Below, piece after piece: positions 44,221 to 58,160 of a DNA stretch of 64,000 nucleotides (positions within the stretch are counted from its first letter, which is position 1; each line of letters opens with the position of its first letter). Where the stretch lies: NCBI GenBank assembly GCA_026392455.1, contig JAPLCB010000003.1, positions 228,624 through 292,623 of the forward strand, written 5' to 3'. This DNA is from Propionibacteriales bacterium. GTDB taxonomy: Bacteria > Actinomycetota > Actinomycetes > Propionibacteriales > Nocardioidaceae. Both the position numbers and the translations under genes were made by a program. The notes below the pieces were generated by a model. That model did no database searches and was not told where the DNA came from. It saw nothing but the letters and a program-made list of their open reading frames with translations.

Positions 44221-44820
44221 TCACTTGACCTCGATACCGTGGGTCACCACGCCGTCGGCGACCTCGCGCATCGACAACCGCAGATCCATCGCGGTCTTCT
44301 GGATCCACCGGAATGCATCGGGCTCGCTGAGGCTCAACTTCTGCTGCAGGACACCCTTCGCCCGGTCCACCACCTTGCGCGTCTCCAAACGGTCGGTCAG
44401 GTCGCTGACCTCCGCCTCGAGCTGCTGGAGCTCGGCGAACCGGCTGACCGCCATCTCGATCGCCGGAAGCAGGTCGGACTTGCCGAACGGCTTGACGAGG
44501 TACGCCATCGCGCCGGCGTCCCGGGCACGTTCGACGAGGTCACGCTGGCTGAAGGCGGTGAGCATCACCACCGGGGCGATCCGCTGGGCGGCGATCCGCT
44601 CGGCCGCCGCGATCCCGTCGAGCCGGGGCATCTTCACGTCGAGGATGACGAGGTCCGGGCGCAGCTCCTCGGTCCGGGCAACCGCCTGCTCGCCGTCGTC
44701 GACCGCGGCCACGACGTCGTACCCCTCCTCGGCCAGCATCTCGGCGAGGTCGAGCCGGATCAGCGCCTCGTCCTCGGCGAGGACGACACGGCGGCCGCGG
44801 GGAGCAGGGGTCTCGGTCAC
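44221..44820 (-). CDS. pdtaR: ANTAR-domain response regulator (PdtaR-like)
   Basis: 199 residues from GTG 44820 (201 if GTG 44826 is used). Receiver domain with acidic pocket AEDEALIRLDL and phosphoacceptor D61 in LVILDVKMPRLDG, then a coiled linker and an ANTAR domain (about 138-198, KVVDRAKGVLQQKLSLSEPDAFRWIQKTAMDLRLSM). ANTAR domains bind hairpin pairs in RNA and prevent termination. In mycobacteria PdtaR (Rv1626) is phosphorylated by PdtaS. The downstream GTG is preferred because TACCCT lies exactly six bases before it. Confidence 0.93.
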   Translation of the reverse strand: MTETPAPRGRRVVLAEDEALIRLDLAEMLAEEGYDVVAAVDDGEQAVARTEELRPDLVILDVKMPRLDGIAAAERIAAQRIAPVVMLTAFSQRDLVERARDAGAMAYLVKPFGKSDLLPAIEMAVSRFAELQQLEAEVSDLTDRLETRKVVDRAKGVLQQKLSLSEPDAFRWIQKTAMDLRLSMREVADGVVTHGIEVK

Positions 44821-44832
44821 CGGCACAGGGTA
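44821..44832 (-). promoter_or_regulatory. Leaderless -10 element of pdtaR
   Basis: TACCCT (44827-44832, minus strand), six bases, then GTG 44820. It favours this start over GTG 44826. Confidence 0.55.
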
Positions 44833-44881
44833 CCGAGTACGTTTGCCGTGCTCGGTTCCGGTAGCGTTTGCGCCTGCTGCC

Positions 44882-44957
44882 GCCCCGATAGCCCAACGGC
44901 AGAGGCAATGGTCTCAAACACCATCCAGTGTGGGTTCGAATCCCACTCGGGGCACCA
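44882..44957 (+). tRNA. tRNA with CAA anticodon (Leu codon UUG), class I shape
   Basis: Complete cloverleaf, CCA encoded: acceptor GCCCCGA/TCGGGGC with A discriminator (44954), three-pair D stem GCC/GGC as in tRNA-Gln, anticodon stem ATGGT/ACCAT with loop CTCAAAC, variable loop CCAGT (five bases) and T arm GTGGG-TTCGAAT-CCCAC. The anticodon CAA predicts leucine, but bacterial tRNA-Leu normally has a long variable arm, which is absent here. Charging identity is therefore uncertain. Confidence 0.9.
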
Positions 44958-45001
44958 CCGATCCCTGTGGATTCCGGGTCGCCGCACTAGCCGCAGACGC
45001 C

Positions 45002-45013
45002 TACGGTCACCCG
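45002..45013 (+). promoter_or_regulatory. Leaderless -10 element of the tRNA-linked gene
   Basis: TACGGT (45002-45007), six bases, then ATG 45014; 44 bases after the tRNA 3' end. Confidence 0.55.
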
Positions 45014-45541
45014 ATGACGATCCACGCCTTCGTCGACGAGAACAAGGTCCGTGGCTTCCTACTGGTAGCGGCCCTGGTGAAGGCCGGCGACCTGGCTGGC
45101 TGCCGGTCCGCGATGCAGAACCTGCTTCTTCCCGGTCAGCGGCGTATCCACTTCACCAAGGAGAGCAGCTCCCGCCAACGCCTCGTGCGCGACGTCGTGC
45201 GTCGGCTGCCGGTCGAGGCCTGGATGTACCAAGCACCCCGATCGATGCCTGAGCGAGAAGCTCGAGCGCTCGCCCTGGATGCTTTGGTTCGTGACCTGGC
45301 AACCGTCGGAGCTCATCGGATGGTGATCGAGCAGGACGAGTCCGTCGCGCGGCACGACAAGGAAGTGATCTACCAGTCAGTCCGGTCCGCGGGGTCTGCT
45401 GATCACCTTGTCTACGAGCACCTGCTACCGCATCAGGAACCACTGCTCTGGATCCCGGACGCGATCGCCTGGTGCTGGGCGAAAGCCGGACCTTGGCGTC
45501 GGTCCGTCGCTGCTCTGGTCCCACGGGTGACGGAGCTCTGA
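45014..45541 (+). CDS. tRNA-linked protein, DUF3800/RNase-H-like
   Basis: 175 residues. The N-terminus MTIHAFVDENKVRGFLLVAA has the D8-E9 pair after a short strand seen in DUF3800-type, RNase-H-fold proteins (usually DES). Further acidic residues at E106, D108/E109 (VIEQDES) and D149 (LLWIPDAIAWCWAKAG) sit where other catalytic acids of such a fold would be. LLLPGQRRIHFTKES resembles other actinobacterial proteins of this sort. The nuclease activity is inference. It is the only gene between the tRNA and pyk and has its own leaderless signal. No integrase is near. Confidence 0.65.
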   Translation: MTIHAFVDENKVRGFLLVAALVKAGDLAGCRSAMQNLLLPGQRRIHFTKESSSRQRLVRDVVRRLPVEAWMYQAPRSMPEREARALALDALVRDLATVGAHRMVIEQDESVARHDKEVIYQSVRSAGSADHLVYEHLLPHQEPLLWIPDAIAWCWAKAGPWRRSVAALVPRVTEL

Positions 45542-45686
45542 AAGCGCGGAACCCGGCTCAGCCACCGTCCGGAGGCCTGCCGGGTCCACTTCATCGGCAC
45601 GACTGCACCGAGCGCTTCAGATTCTAGCTCCTCAACAAGCCCGCTCACCCAACTTCATGCGAACCTGTGGAAGCGCGAAGAGCTGA

Positions 45687-47132
45687 CTACTTGCTCCGGT
45701 ACGCCGGCGCGACCTCGTTGATGGCGTCACCCATCCGGTGGATGCGCAGCGCGTTGGTCGAACCGGGGATCCCCGGGGGGCTCCCGGCGATGATCACCAC
45801 CAGATCGCCTTCGTCGACCCGCCCGGTGTTGAGCAGCTGCTCGTCGACCTGCCGGACCATCTGGTCGGTGTGCTCGACCTGGACGGTCTTGAACGTCTCG
45901 ATGCCCCAGGTCATCGACAGCTGGGAACGCACCGTGGCCTCCGGCGTGAACGCCAGCACCGGGATGGTGCCGCGGTAGCGCGCGAGCCGGCGGGCGGAGT
46001 CACCGGACTGGGTGAAAGCCACCAGGTACTTGGCACCGACCCGCTCGGCGACCTCCGCCGCAGCCTTGGCGATCACGCCGCCACGGGTCTTCGGCTGCCA
46101 ATCGATCGCTGCCATCCGCTCGAGCTCGTGGTCCTCGGTCGAGGAGATGATCCGGGCCATCGTGCGGACCGTCTCGATGGGGTACTCCCCCACGCTGGTC
46201 TCGCCCGACAGCATCACCGCGTCGGCCCCGTCGAGCACCGCGTTCGCGACATCGGACGCCTCGGCGCGGGTAGGCGCCGGGCTGGAGATCATCGACTCGA
46301 GCATCTGGGTCGCGACGATCACCGGCTTGGCATTGCGGCGGGCCTTCGCCACCACCCGCTTCTGCAGGAACGGGACGTCCTCGAGGGGACACTCGACGCC
46401 GAGGTCGCCGCGCGCCACCATGAACCCGTCGAACGCCTTGATCACCTCGTCGAGGTTGTCGATCGCCTGCGGCTTCTCGATCTTGGCGATCACCTGCAGC
46501 ATCACGCCCTCTTCGCGCATGATCTTGCGGACGTCCTCGACGTCCTTCGCCGAGCGGACGAACGACAGCGCGATGAAGTCGACCGTCAGGTGCAGGGCCC
46601 AGCGCAGGTCCTCGATGTCCTTCTCCGACAGGGCCGGCACACTCACCGGGACGCCGGGCAGGTTGATGCCCTTGTGGTCGCTGACCCGCCCACCGACCTC
46701 GACCCGGGTGTGCACCTCGGTGCCCTCGACCCCGGTGACCCGCAACCTCACCTTGCCGTCGTCGATCAGGATCTGGTCGCCTTCGCTGACGTCGCCGGGA
46801 AGTCCCTCGTACGTCGTACCGGCGATCTCGTTGTCCCCGGAGACCTCGCGGGTGGTGATCGTGAACGCCTGTCCGGTCTGGATCCGGACGCCGCCGTCGC
46901 GGAACCAGCCGAGCCGGATCTTGGGACCCTGAAGGTCCGCGAAGATACCGACACCGTGGCCGCTCTCGTCCGAGGCCTCGCGAACCATCCGGTAGACGGC
47001 CTCGTGCTCGGCGTGGGTGCCGTGGCTCAGGTTCAGCCGGGCGACGTCCATGCCCGCATCGACCAGAGCACGAATGGATTCCTTGGTGTTGACCGCCGGA
47101 CCGAGGGTGCAGACGATCTTTGCTCTACGCAC
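45687..47132 (-). CDS. pyk: Pyruvate kinase
   Basis: 481 residues. Converts phosphoenolpyruvate and ADP to pyruvate and ATP. Contains KIVCTLGPAVNTKESIRALVDAGMDVARLNLSHGTH (residues about 3-38), active-site block VIAKIEKPQAIDNLDEVIKAFDGFMVARGDLGVE, and VIVATQMLESMI; the C-terminal domain that binds effectors is present (TQSGDSARRLARYR). GTG 47132 fits family N-termini and has TACGCT exactly six bases upstream. A four-copy palindrome covers the -35 region. Confidence 0.96.
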   Translation of the reverse strand: MRRAKIVCTLGPAVNTKESIRALVDAGMDVARLNLSHGTHAEHEAVYRMVREASDESGHGVGIFADLQGPKIRLGWFRDGGVRIQTGQAFTITTREVSGDNEIAGTTYEGLPGDVSEGDQILIDDGKVRLRVTGVEGTEVHTRVEVGGRVSDHKGINLPGVPVSVPALSEKDIEDLRWALHLTVDFIALSFVRSAKDVEDVRKIMREEGVMLQVIAKIEKPQAIDNLDEVIKAFDGFMVARGDLGVECPLEDVPFLQKRVVAKARRNAKPVIVATQMLESMISSPAPTRAEASDVANAVLDGADAVMLSGETSVGEYPIETVRTMARIISSTEDHELERMAAIDWQPKTRGGVIAKAAAEVAERVGAKYLVAFTQSGDSARRLARYRGTIPVLAFTPEATVRSQLSMTWGIETFKTVQVEHTDQMVRQVDEQLLNTGRVDEGDLVVIIAGSPPGIPGSTNALRIHRMGDAINEVAPAYRSK

Positions 47133-47144
47133 GCGACGAGCGTA
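47133..47144 (-). promoter_or_regulatory. Leaderless -10 element of pyk
   Basis: TACGCT (47139-47144, minus strand), six bases, then GTG 47132. A 17-base spacer puts the -35 at 47162-47167, inside copy A of the palindromic repeat. Confidence 0.55.
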
Positions 47145-47156
47145 CTCCCGTGCGTC

Positions 47157-47265
47157 GACCGGGCTCAGATGCCCCACCACAATGCACTGACCGGGCACAG
47201 ATGTCCCGCGCGTTGGGACATCTGTGCCCGGTCGACGTACTTGAGCGGGACATCTGCGCCCGCTC
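47157..47265. repeat. Four-copy 19-base repeat forming a nested palindrome
   Basis: Four copies of a 19-base unit with core CGGGCNCAGATGYCCC: A 47157-47175 and B 47189-47207 forward, C 47215-47233 and D 47247-47265 reversed. B and C are perfect reverse complements with a seven-base loop; A and D differ from them by two bases each. Start-to-start spacing is 32 in both pairs, so the whole is symmetric about 47211. It may be a terminator for gltD, an operator for pyk or a REP-like element. Confidence 0.85.
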
Positions 47266-47270
47266 GGAGG

Positions 47271-48734
47271 TCAGGCGGTGACGGGACGCTCGGTCGGCGG
47301 GATCGGCGCCGGCAACGTGGTGGTCGTAGAACCCGTGAGGTACTTGTCGACCGCGGCGGCCGCAGCACGCCCCTCGGCGATCGCCCACACGATCAGCGAC
47401 TGGCCACGCCCGGCGTCGCCGGCGACGAAGACGCCATCGACCGAGGAGGCGTAGTCCTTGTCGCGCACGATGTTGCCGCGCTCGTCCAGCTCGACCCCGA
47501 GCTGGTCGACGACACCGGCACGCTCAGGTCCGACGAAGCCCATCGCGAGGAGCACCAGCTCGGCCGGGATGACCGTCTCGCTGCCCTCGATCGGCTGGAA
47601 CTTGGCGTCGACCTCGACCAGGCGAAGCTCCTTGACGTTGCCGTCCGCGTCGCCGAGGAACTCCTGGGTCGAGACGGCGTAGACGCGTTCTCCCCCCTCC
47701 TCGTGGGCGGAGGAGACCTTGAACGTCATCGGGTACGTCGGCCACGGCTGGTTCGCCGGACGCTCCTCCCCCGGACGCGCCATGATCTCCAGCTGGGTGA
47801 TCGAGGCAGCGCCCTGGCGGATCGAGGTGCCCAGGCAGTCCGCTCCGGTGTCGCCGCCGCCGATGATGACGACGTGCTTGCCGTCAGCACGGATCTGGCC
47901 GTCCACCGCTTCGCCGAGAGCGACCCGGTTGGCCTGGGGCAGGAACTCCATCGCCTGGTGAATGCCGGCGAGCTCACGTCCGGGGACCGGGAGGTCACGA
48001 GCGATGGTGGACCCGACAGCCAGGACAACGGCGTCGTACCGGTCGCGGAGCTGGTCGCCGGTGAGCTCGTTGCCGACGTCGACCCCGGCCCGGAAGACGG
48101 TGCCCTCCCGTCGCATCTGCTCGAGACGACGGTCGAGGACCTTCTTCTCCATCTTGAACTCCGGGATGCCGTAGCGCATCAGGCCGCCGATCTTGTCGGC
48201 ACGCTCGTAGACCGCCACCGTGTGACCGGCCCGGGTCAGCTGCTGGGCAACGGCCAGCCCGGCCGGACCGGAGCCGACGACCGCGACGGTCTTGCCCGAG
48301 AGCCACTCCGGCGGCTGCGGACGGACGTTGTGCGACTCGAACGCGCGCTCGATGATCGAGACCTCGACGTTCTTGATCGTGACCGGGTCCTGGTTGATGC
48401 CCAGCACGCACGCCGTCTCGCACGGAGCCGGGCAGAGCCGCCCGGTGAACTCGGGGAAGTTGTTCGTCGCGTGCAGACGCTCGATCGCGGCGTCCCAGTC
48501 GTCGCGGTACACCAGGTCGTTCCACTCCGGGATGATGTTCCCGAGCGGGCAGCCCTGGTGGCAGAACGGAATACCGCAGTCCATGCAGCGCGACGCCTGC
48601 TCGCGGATGATCGGCAGCAGTGCCCGACCTGGTCCGCCGGGATAGACCTCGTTCCAGTCGTGGATGCGCTCCTCGACAGGACGACGACCAGCGACCTCGC
48701 GGCCGCTCTTCAGGAAACCCTTGGGGTCAGCCAT
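47271..48734 (-). CDS. gltD: Glutamate synthase small subunit
   Basis: 487 residues. Provides NADPH electrons, via FAD, to the large subunit. N-terminal cysteine clusters [17 protein letters not shown] and [12 protein letters not shown] bind 4Fe-4S clusters, FAD site [17 protein letters not shown] and NADPH site [12 protein letters not shown] follow, with [18 protein letters not shown] near the C-terminus. ATG 48734 follows an ideal ribosome site AAGGAGGTG. It lies downstream of gltB with a coupled mini-ORF between. Confidence 0.96.
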   Translation of the reverse strand: MADPKGFLKSGREVAGRRPVEERIHDWNEVYPGGPGRALLPIIREQASRCMDCGIPFCHQGCPLGNIIPEWNDLVYRDDWDAAIERLHATNNFPEFTGRLCPAPCETACVLGINQDPVTIKNVEVSIIERAFESHNVRPQPPEWLSGKTVAVVGSGPAGLAVAQQLTRAGHTVAVYERADKIGGLMRYGIPEFKMEKKVLDRRLEQMRREGTVFRAGVDVGNELTGDQLRDRYDAVVLAVGSTIARDLPVPGRELAGIHQAMEFLPQANRVALGEAVDGQIRADGKHVVIIGGGDTGADCLGTSIRQGAASITQLEIMARPGEERPANQPWPTYPMTFKVSSAHEEGGERVYAVSTQEFLGDADGNVKELRLVEVDAKFQPIEGSETVIPAELVLLAMGFVGPERAGVVDQLGVELDERGNIVRDKDYASSVDGVFVAGDAGRGQSLIVWAIAEGRAAAAAVDKYLTGSTTTTLPAPIPPTERPVTA

Positions 48735-48805
48735 GCGACACCTCCTTCGTCGGCGCAGATGGCGCCATGACCGTGCTGATGGTCTTCAGCGGGCTCGCCT
48801 TCGGC

Positions 48806-48813
<8 letters not shown>
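48727..48813 (-). CDS. 28-codon mini-ORF bridging gltB and gltD
   Basis: It starts at ATG 48813 inside the last codons of gltB and ends at TGA 48727-48729 inside the first codons of gltD, overlapping each by eight bases. Both junctions have the same octamer ATGGCTGA. The peptide begins [10 protein letters not shown], similar to the GltD start MADPKGFLK. It may be a relic of a duplicated gltD start or a coupling peptide; there is no independent evidence that it is translated. Confidence 0.3.
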
Positions 48814-53425
<4,612 letters not shown>

Positions 53426-53631
53426 CTGCATTCTCCCGTCGTCGTCGTGCGCACGCGGCTGGCCCCCGGCTTTCAGGGCCCGCTCTGTGCGGCGGTGGAA
53501 GCATGCTGCACAGGACTGCATTGGCCCGTGCGGAAGAAGGTTCAGACTACAACAGCAGTGCCCCTCGGAGCATCTCGGTTTCCCCCGACGGACGGGTGAC
53601 GAACACCGCAGCCCACCGGTCCCGCCGCTGG

Positions 53632-54615
53632 TCAGCCCGGCGCGTCGCCCTCGTCAGCCGCTGACGGGACCTCGTCGGGGTCCCGGTCCGTGGCCTGGTC
53701 CGCTGCCCCGACCTCCACCGGCAGCAGCCCCTGCGGACCGGTCGGGTCCGACAGGTAGACGGACTCCTCGCGGGTGTCCGGGGCCGGGTGCCGACGGCCG
53801 ACAACCAGGAAGTACACCAGCGCCGCGGTGAACAGCAGGATCGAGGTCCACACGTTCAGCCGCAGGCCGAGGACGTCGTTGTACTCGACCTTGTCGATCC
53901 GCAGGTTCTCGATCCAGCCTCGTCCGGCGCAGTAGAACATCACGTAGAGCGCGAACACCCGACCGAACCCGAGCTTGAACTTGCGGTCCAGCCAGATCAG
54001 CAGACCGATCGCTACCCCGTTCCAGAGCGCCTCGTAGAGGAACGTCGGGTGGTACAGGGTGTCCGACGGATCCTGGAGCAGACCGTTCTCGGTCTTCGGG
54101 GCGCGGGCGTCATCGATCTCCAGGCCCCACGGCAACGTCGTCGGACGGCCGAACAGCTCCTGGTTGAAGTAGTTCCCGAACCGGCCGATCACCTGGGCCA
54201 GCAGCAGAGCCGGCGCCAGGGCGTCGAGCATCGGACGCACCTTGATGCCGTAGTGCCGACAGGCGAACAGCCCACCCAGGACGCCGCCGGCGATCGCTCC
54301 CCAGATGCCCAGGCCCCCGTGCCACACCTTGAGGGCGTCGACAGCGTCCTTGCCCGGCCCGAAGTAGAGCTGGTGGTCGGTGATCACGTGGTAGAGCCGG
54401 GCACCGACCAGACCGGCGGGAACCCCCCAGATCGCGATGTCACCGACCTGGCCCGCGGTCCCGCCGCGCTCGGCCCACCGACGTTCACCGAGCCAGATGG
54501 CGGCGAAGACACCGATGATGATCGCGAGCGCGTAGGCCCGGATCGGGAGCGGGCCCAGGTGCCAGACACCCTCCGACGGGCTCGGGATGCTCTGGACGAC
54601 CAAATCCGCGATCAC
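53632..54615 (-). CDS. lgt: Prolipoprotein diacylglyceryl transferase
   Basis: About 327 residues, seven membrane helices. Transfers diacylglycerol from phosphatidylglycerol to the lipobox cysteine of lipoproteins. Signature [16 protein letters not shown] is present with the conserved HGGLGIWGA and, near the C-terminus, [13 protein letters not shown] polar C-terminal tail of about 45 residues follows, common in actinobacteria. GTG 54615 is favoured because GAGGA lies six bases before it; GTG 54621 abuts the ribosome site. Confidence 0.95.
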   Translation of the reverse strand: MIADLVVQSIPSPSEGVWHLGPLPIRAYALAIIIGVFAAIWLGERRWAERGGTAGQVGDIAIWGVPAGLVGARLYHVITDHQLYFGPGKDAVDALKVWHGGLGIWGAIAGGVLGGLFACRHYGIKVRPMLDALAPALLLAQVIGRFGNYFNQELFGRPTTLPWGLEIDDARAPKTENGLLQDPSDTLYHPTFLYEALWNGVAIGLLIWLDRKFKLGFGRVFALYVMFYCAGRGWIENLRIDKVEYNDVLGLRLNVWTSILLFTAALVYFLVVGRRHPAPDTREESVYLSDPTGPQGLLPVEVGAADQATDRDPDEVPSAADEGDAPG

Positions 54616-54672
54616 GCGCACTCCTCAGTCAACGGGTGGAACCGGGCTGGTCCACGGGCACAGCCGATCATG

Positions 54673-55479
54673 TCATCGAGTTCCACGGACTCCGGCTGCC
54701 AGATCCTCGGTCAGCACCCGCAGCGCCTCCAGACCGGCGGCCCGGTCCGGGTTGTCCAGCAGCGCCCGGACGAATGCCGAGCCCACGATCACGGCGTCGG
54801 CGTAGGCAGCCACCTCGGCCGCCTGGGCCCCGTTCGAGACTCCGAGTCCGACCCCGATCGGGAGGTCGGTGGTCAGCTTGGCCCGCGCGACCAACGGCCC
54901 GGCCAGGTCGCTGGTGCTCGCCCGGGCTCCGGTGACGCCCATCACCGCGGTGGCGTAGACGAAGCCCCGGCAGTGTGCCGTCGTCATCGCCAGCCGCGCG
55001 TCCGTCGAGGACGGCGCGACCAGGAAGACCTTGTCCAGCCCGTGCTCGTCGGCAGCGGTGATCCAGTCCGCCCCCGAGTCGGGGATCAGGTCCGGGGTGA
55101 TCAGCCCGGCTCCCCCGGCGTTGGCCAGGTCTGCGGCGAAGCGGCGGACGCCGTACCGGTCGACCGGGTTCCAGTACGTCATGATCAGCGTCGGCGCCCC
55201 GGTGGCAGCGACGGCCTCGACGGTGCGCAGCACGTCGCTGGTGCGCACCCCCCCCTCGAGGGCCTGCTGAGCAGCGGCCTGGATGGTGGGGCCGTCCATC
55301 ACCGGGTCGCTGTAGGGCAGGCCGACCTCGATGATGTCGCAGCCGGCCTCGACCATCACCGTCATCGCCTCGATGGAGCCGGCGACGTCGGGGAAGCCCG
55401 CCGGCAGGTACCCCACCAGCGCTGCCCTGCCCTCGGCACGGGTCTTCGCGAACGCGTGCTCGGTGCCGAAAGCGGTCAC
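54673..55479 (-). CDS. trpA: Tryptophan synthase alpha chain
   Basis: 268 residues. Cleaves indole-3-glycerol phosphate to indole. The TIM-barrel landmarks [32 protein letters not shown] (catalytic Glu in IIEVGLP) and [16 protein letters not shown] are all present. GTG 55479 overlaps the trpB stop (GTGA), so the subunits are co-translated. Confidence 0.95.
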   Translation of the reverse strand: MTAFGTEHAFAKTRAEGRAALVGYLPAGFPDVAGSIEAMTVMVEAGCDIIEVGLPYSDPVMDGPTIQAAAQQALEGGVRTSDVLRTVEAVAATGAPTLIMTYWNPVDRYGVRRFAADLANAGGAGLITPDLIPDSGADWITAADEHGLDKVFLVAPSSTDARLAMTTAHCRGFVYATAVMGVTGARASTSDLAGPLVARAKLTTDLPIGVGLGVSNGAQAAEVAAYADAVIVGSAFVRALLDNPDRAAGLEALRVLTEDLAAGVRGTR

Positions 55480-56702
55480 GGCGCGGCTCCGTCCGGCGAA
55501 CCGAGCCCGAACCACTCGATCGCGGTCCCCATGTCCTTGTCGCCACGTCCGGAGAGGTTCACCAGGATGGTGCAGCCCGGGTTCTCGGCTGCAAGGCGGA
55601 GCGTTCCGGCCAGTGCGTGCGCGGACTCGATCGCGCAGATGATGCCTTCGGACCTGGCCAGCACCGCCAGCGCGTCCATCGCCTCGGTGTCGGTGACCGG
55701 TTGGTAGTCCGCCCGGCCCGAGTGCGCGAGGAACGCGTGCTGCGGACCGACGCCCGGGTAGTCCAGACCGGCCGAGATGGAGTGCGACTCCACCGTCTGC
55801 CCGTCGGCGTCCTGGAGCACGAAGGTGCGGGCACCGTGCAGCACTCCGACCTCACCGGCGTGGATGGTGGCCGCGTGCCTCGGGGTCTCGACCCCGTCGC
55901 CGCCGGCCTCGAAGCCGACGATCCGGACGTCGGCGTCACCCAGGAACGCGGTGAACATCCCGATCGCGTTCGAGCCGCCACCGACACAGGCCGTGACGAT
56001 GTCCGGCAGCCTCCCGGTGAGCTCGAGCACCTGGGCCCGGGCCTCGTCGCCGATCCCGCGGCAGAAGTCGCGCACCATCGCAGGGAACGGGTGCGGCCCG
56101 GCAGCCGTTCCGAAGCAGTACGCCGTGTGCTCGACGCTGGCGACCCAGTCCCGGATCGCCTCGTTGATCGCGTCCTTGAGCGTCATGCTGCCCGAGTCCA
56201 CGGCGACGACCTCAGCACCCAGGAGGTTCATCCGGGCCACGTTCAGGGCCTGGCGCTCGGTGTCGACCTTGCCCATGTAGACGACGCACTCCAGACCCAG
56301 GTACGCCGCTGCGGTCGCGGTCGCCACGCCGTGCTGGCCGGCGCCGGTCTCGGCGATCAGCCGGGTCTTGCCCATCCGCTTGGCGAGCAGCGCCTGACCC
56401 AGGACGTTGCGGATCTTGTGGGCTCCGGTGTGGTTCAGGTCCTCGCGCTTGAGCAGGATCCGGGCACCAGCGATCTCGGAGAACCGGGCTGCCTCGTAGA
56501 GCATGCTGGGGACGCCCGCGTACTCCCGGAGCATCCGCTCGAACTCGCCGGTGAAGGCCGGGTCGGCCATGGCCTCTTCCCAGACCCGGGTGAGCTCGTC
56601 GAGCTCGGCGATGAGGGCCTCGGGCATGAACCTGCCCCCGAAGCTCTGCCCGTCGGCGCCGACGAACTCGCCCCGCGCGTCGGGCCCCATGGTGGTGCTC
56701 AC
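55476..56702 (-). CDS. trpB: Tryptophan synthase beta chain
   Basis: 408 residues. PLP enzyme that condenses indole with serine. The PLP lysine is in [10 protein letters not shown] (about residue 97), and [10 protein letters not shown] and [15 protein letters not shown] are the phosphate- and substrate-binding blocks. The GTG start overlaps trpC by four bases (GTGA). Confidence 0.96.
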   Translation of the reverse strand: MSTTMGPDARGEFVGADGQSFGGRFMPEALIAELDELTRVWEEAMADPAFTGEFERMLREYAGVPSMLYEAARFSEIAGARILLKREDLNHTGAHKIRNVLGQALLAKRMGKTRLIAETGAGQHGVATATAAAYLGLECVVYMGKVDTERQALNVARMNLLGAEVVAVDSGSMTLKDAINEAIRDWVASVEHTAYCFGTAAGPHPFPAMVRDFCRGIGDEARAQVLELTGRLPDIVTACVGGGSNAIGMFTAFLGDADVRIVGFEAGGDGVETPRHAATIHAGEVGVLHGARTFVLQDADGQTVESHSISAGLDYPGVGPQHAFLAHSGRADYQPVTDTEAMDALAVLARSEGIICAIESAHALAGTLRLAAENPGCTILVNLSGRGDKDMGTAIEWFGLGSPDGAAP

Positions 56703-57508
56703 TGGATCACTCCTCGTTCACTGGCTTCCCGACCGATGGACCGCAGCGATGCCACGGCGGAGGCCGGGTCGCCGTCCTTGACCAACGCCTCGCCGACCAG
56801 GACGACGTCGGCTCCGAGAGCTGCGTACCGGGCAGCGTCGGCGACCCCGGTAATCCCGGACTCGGCGACCTTGACGACGTCGTCCGGCACGAGCTCCACG
56901 AGGCGACCGAAGGCGTCCGGGTCGACCTCGAGCGTCCTGAGGTTGCGCGCGTTGACCCCGAGAAGCTCGGTCCCGACGGCCAGGGCCCGCTCGACCTCGT
57001 CCTCGTCGTGCACCTCCACGAGCACGGTCAGGCCCAGACCGACCGCCGTCGAGTACAGGTCCGCGAGAGTTGCGTCGTCGAGCGCAGCCACGATGAGCAG
57101 CGCCAGGTCCGCCCCCGCTGCCCGGGCCTCGAGCAGCTGGTACTCGGTGACGATGAAGTCCTTGCGCAGGATCGGCGTCGTCACGGCCGCACGGACGGCG
57201 TACAGGTCGGCGAGCGTTCCGTTGAACCGGCGCTCCTCGGTGAGCACCGAGATCGCATCGGCACCGCCGGACGCATAGGCGGAGGCCAGCGCGGCCGGGT
57301 CCGGGATGTCCGCGAGATCGCCCTTGCTCGGCGAGCGCCGCTTGACCTCCGAGATGACGCTCAGACCTGGAGCGCGGAACGCGGGCATCGGGTCCCGGGT
57401 CGGGTCCGTCCCGGCGATCATCGCGCGCAGGTCGACCGCGCTCGTGGCGGCCTTGCGCACGGCGAGGTCCTCGCGCACACCGGCGACGATGTCGTCGAGC
57501 ACGGACAT
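56699..57508 (-). CDS. trpC: Indole-3-glycerol phosphate synthase
   Basis: 269 residues. Barrel enzyme of tryptophan synthesis with [17 protein letters not shown] (catalytic Lys/Glu strand), [26 protein letters not shown] and [13 protein letters not shown]. First gene of trpC-trpB-trpA. Upstream there are only 163 bases before the divergent DUF4190 gene, so the promoter must lie there; no attenuator, T-box or clear operator is visible. Confidence 0.95.
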   Translation of the reverse strand: MSVLDDIVAGVREDLAVRKAATSAVDLRAMIAGTDPTRDPMPAFRAPGLSVISEVKRRSPSKGDLADIPDPAALASAYASGGADAISVLTEERRFNGTLADLYAVRAAVTTPILRKDFIVTEYQLLEARAAGADLALLIVAALDDATLADLYSTAVGLGLTVLVEVHDEDEVERALAVGTELLGVNARNLRTLEVDPDAFGRLVELVPDDVVKVAESGITGVADAARYAALGADVVLVGEALVKDGDPASAVASLRSIGREASERGVIQ

Positions 57509-57671
57509 GGAACCTCACTGACGAGCCGGGGACGGGCGGGAGACGAACGCCTGCCAAGGTTCTCATGCCAAGCCAACGGTTATCCGCGCAGGTTCGCATC
57601 CGGAGACGCGGACTACCCGTGCCGGACCGGGAGTGGTTACGGTTCGGTTCCACGACCTCCGGAGGGACCCG

Positions 57672-58148
57672 ATGAGCTACCCGCCACCGCCTGGCCAGGA
57701 CGAGAACGAGAGCCCCGACCAGCAGCAAGGCGCCACGCCCCCGCCGTCCCCCTACGGAGCGCCGCCGCCGTACGGCACCCCACCGAACCAGTACGGCGCA
57801 CCCCAGTACGGGGCTCCCGGGTACGGGGCTCCCGGGTACGGCGCACCCCAGTACGGCGCACCGGGGTTCAACAATCCGTACGGCCCCACGACCCAGAGCA
57901 ACCAGAAGGCGCTGTGGTCGATGATCCTGGGCATCGTCGGGTTGCTGTGCTGCGGTTTTGCCTCGATCGCCGCGCTCATCATGGGCTCCCAGGCCCGCAA
58001 GGAGATCGCCGCGTCCGGCGGCACCCAGAGCGGAGAAGGCCAGGCCCAGGCCGGCTTCATCCTGGGCATCGTCGGCTGCGCCCTCTGGGGCGTCGGGGTG
58101 ATCCTCTACGCCCTCGTCTTCGCGTCGGCCGGGACCATCAGCTACTGA
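57672..58148 (+). CDS. DUF4190-type small membrane protein with Tyr/Gly/Ala/Pro repeats
   Basis: 158 residues. A proline-rich N-terminal half contains five or more YGAP(Q/G) repeats, followed by two membrane helices (about 88-112 and 128-152) as in DUF4190. Function unknown; such proteins occur widely in actinobacteria. ATG 57672 has GGAGGG five bases upstream. It is on the opposite strand to the trp genes and divides trpC from the TrpM-like gene. Confidence 0.82.
   Translation: MSYPPPPGQDENESPDQQQGATPPPSPYGAPPPYGTPPNQYGAPQYGAPGYGAPGYGAPQYGAPGFNNPYGPTTQSNQKALWSMILGIVGLLCCGFASIAALIMGSQARKEIAASGGTQSGEGQAQAGFILGIVGCALWGVGVILYALVFASAGTISY
57790..57865 (+). repeat. 15-base tandem repeat in the DUF4190 gene
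   Basis: About five copies of a 15-base unit encoding QYGAP or GYGAP; some copies differ at one or two bases. Likely prone to copy-number change. Confidence 0.75.
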
Positions 58149-58160
58149 GCGCTGACCGGG

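Noticed and set aside
44882..45541. Integrated genetic island at the tRNA
   Set aside because: No integrase, no duplicated tRNA end, and the following gene is directly followed by pyk.
47125..47388. Small open frame across the repeat between pyk and gltD
   Set aside because: It is made of the palindromic repeats and the end of gltD in another frame; no ribosome site or motif.
57509..57671. Attenuator, T-box or leader peptide upstream of trpC
   Set aside because: The 163 bases contain no Trp-codon leader frame or T-box core; only scattered TTGGC repeats are seen.
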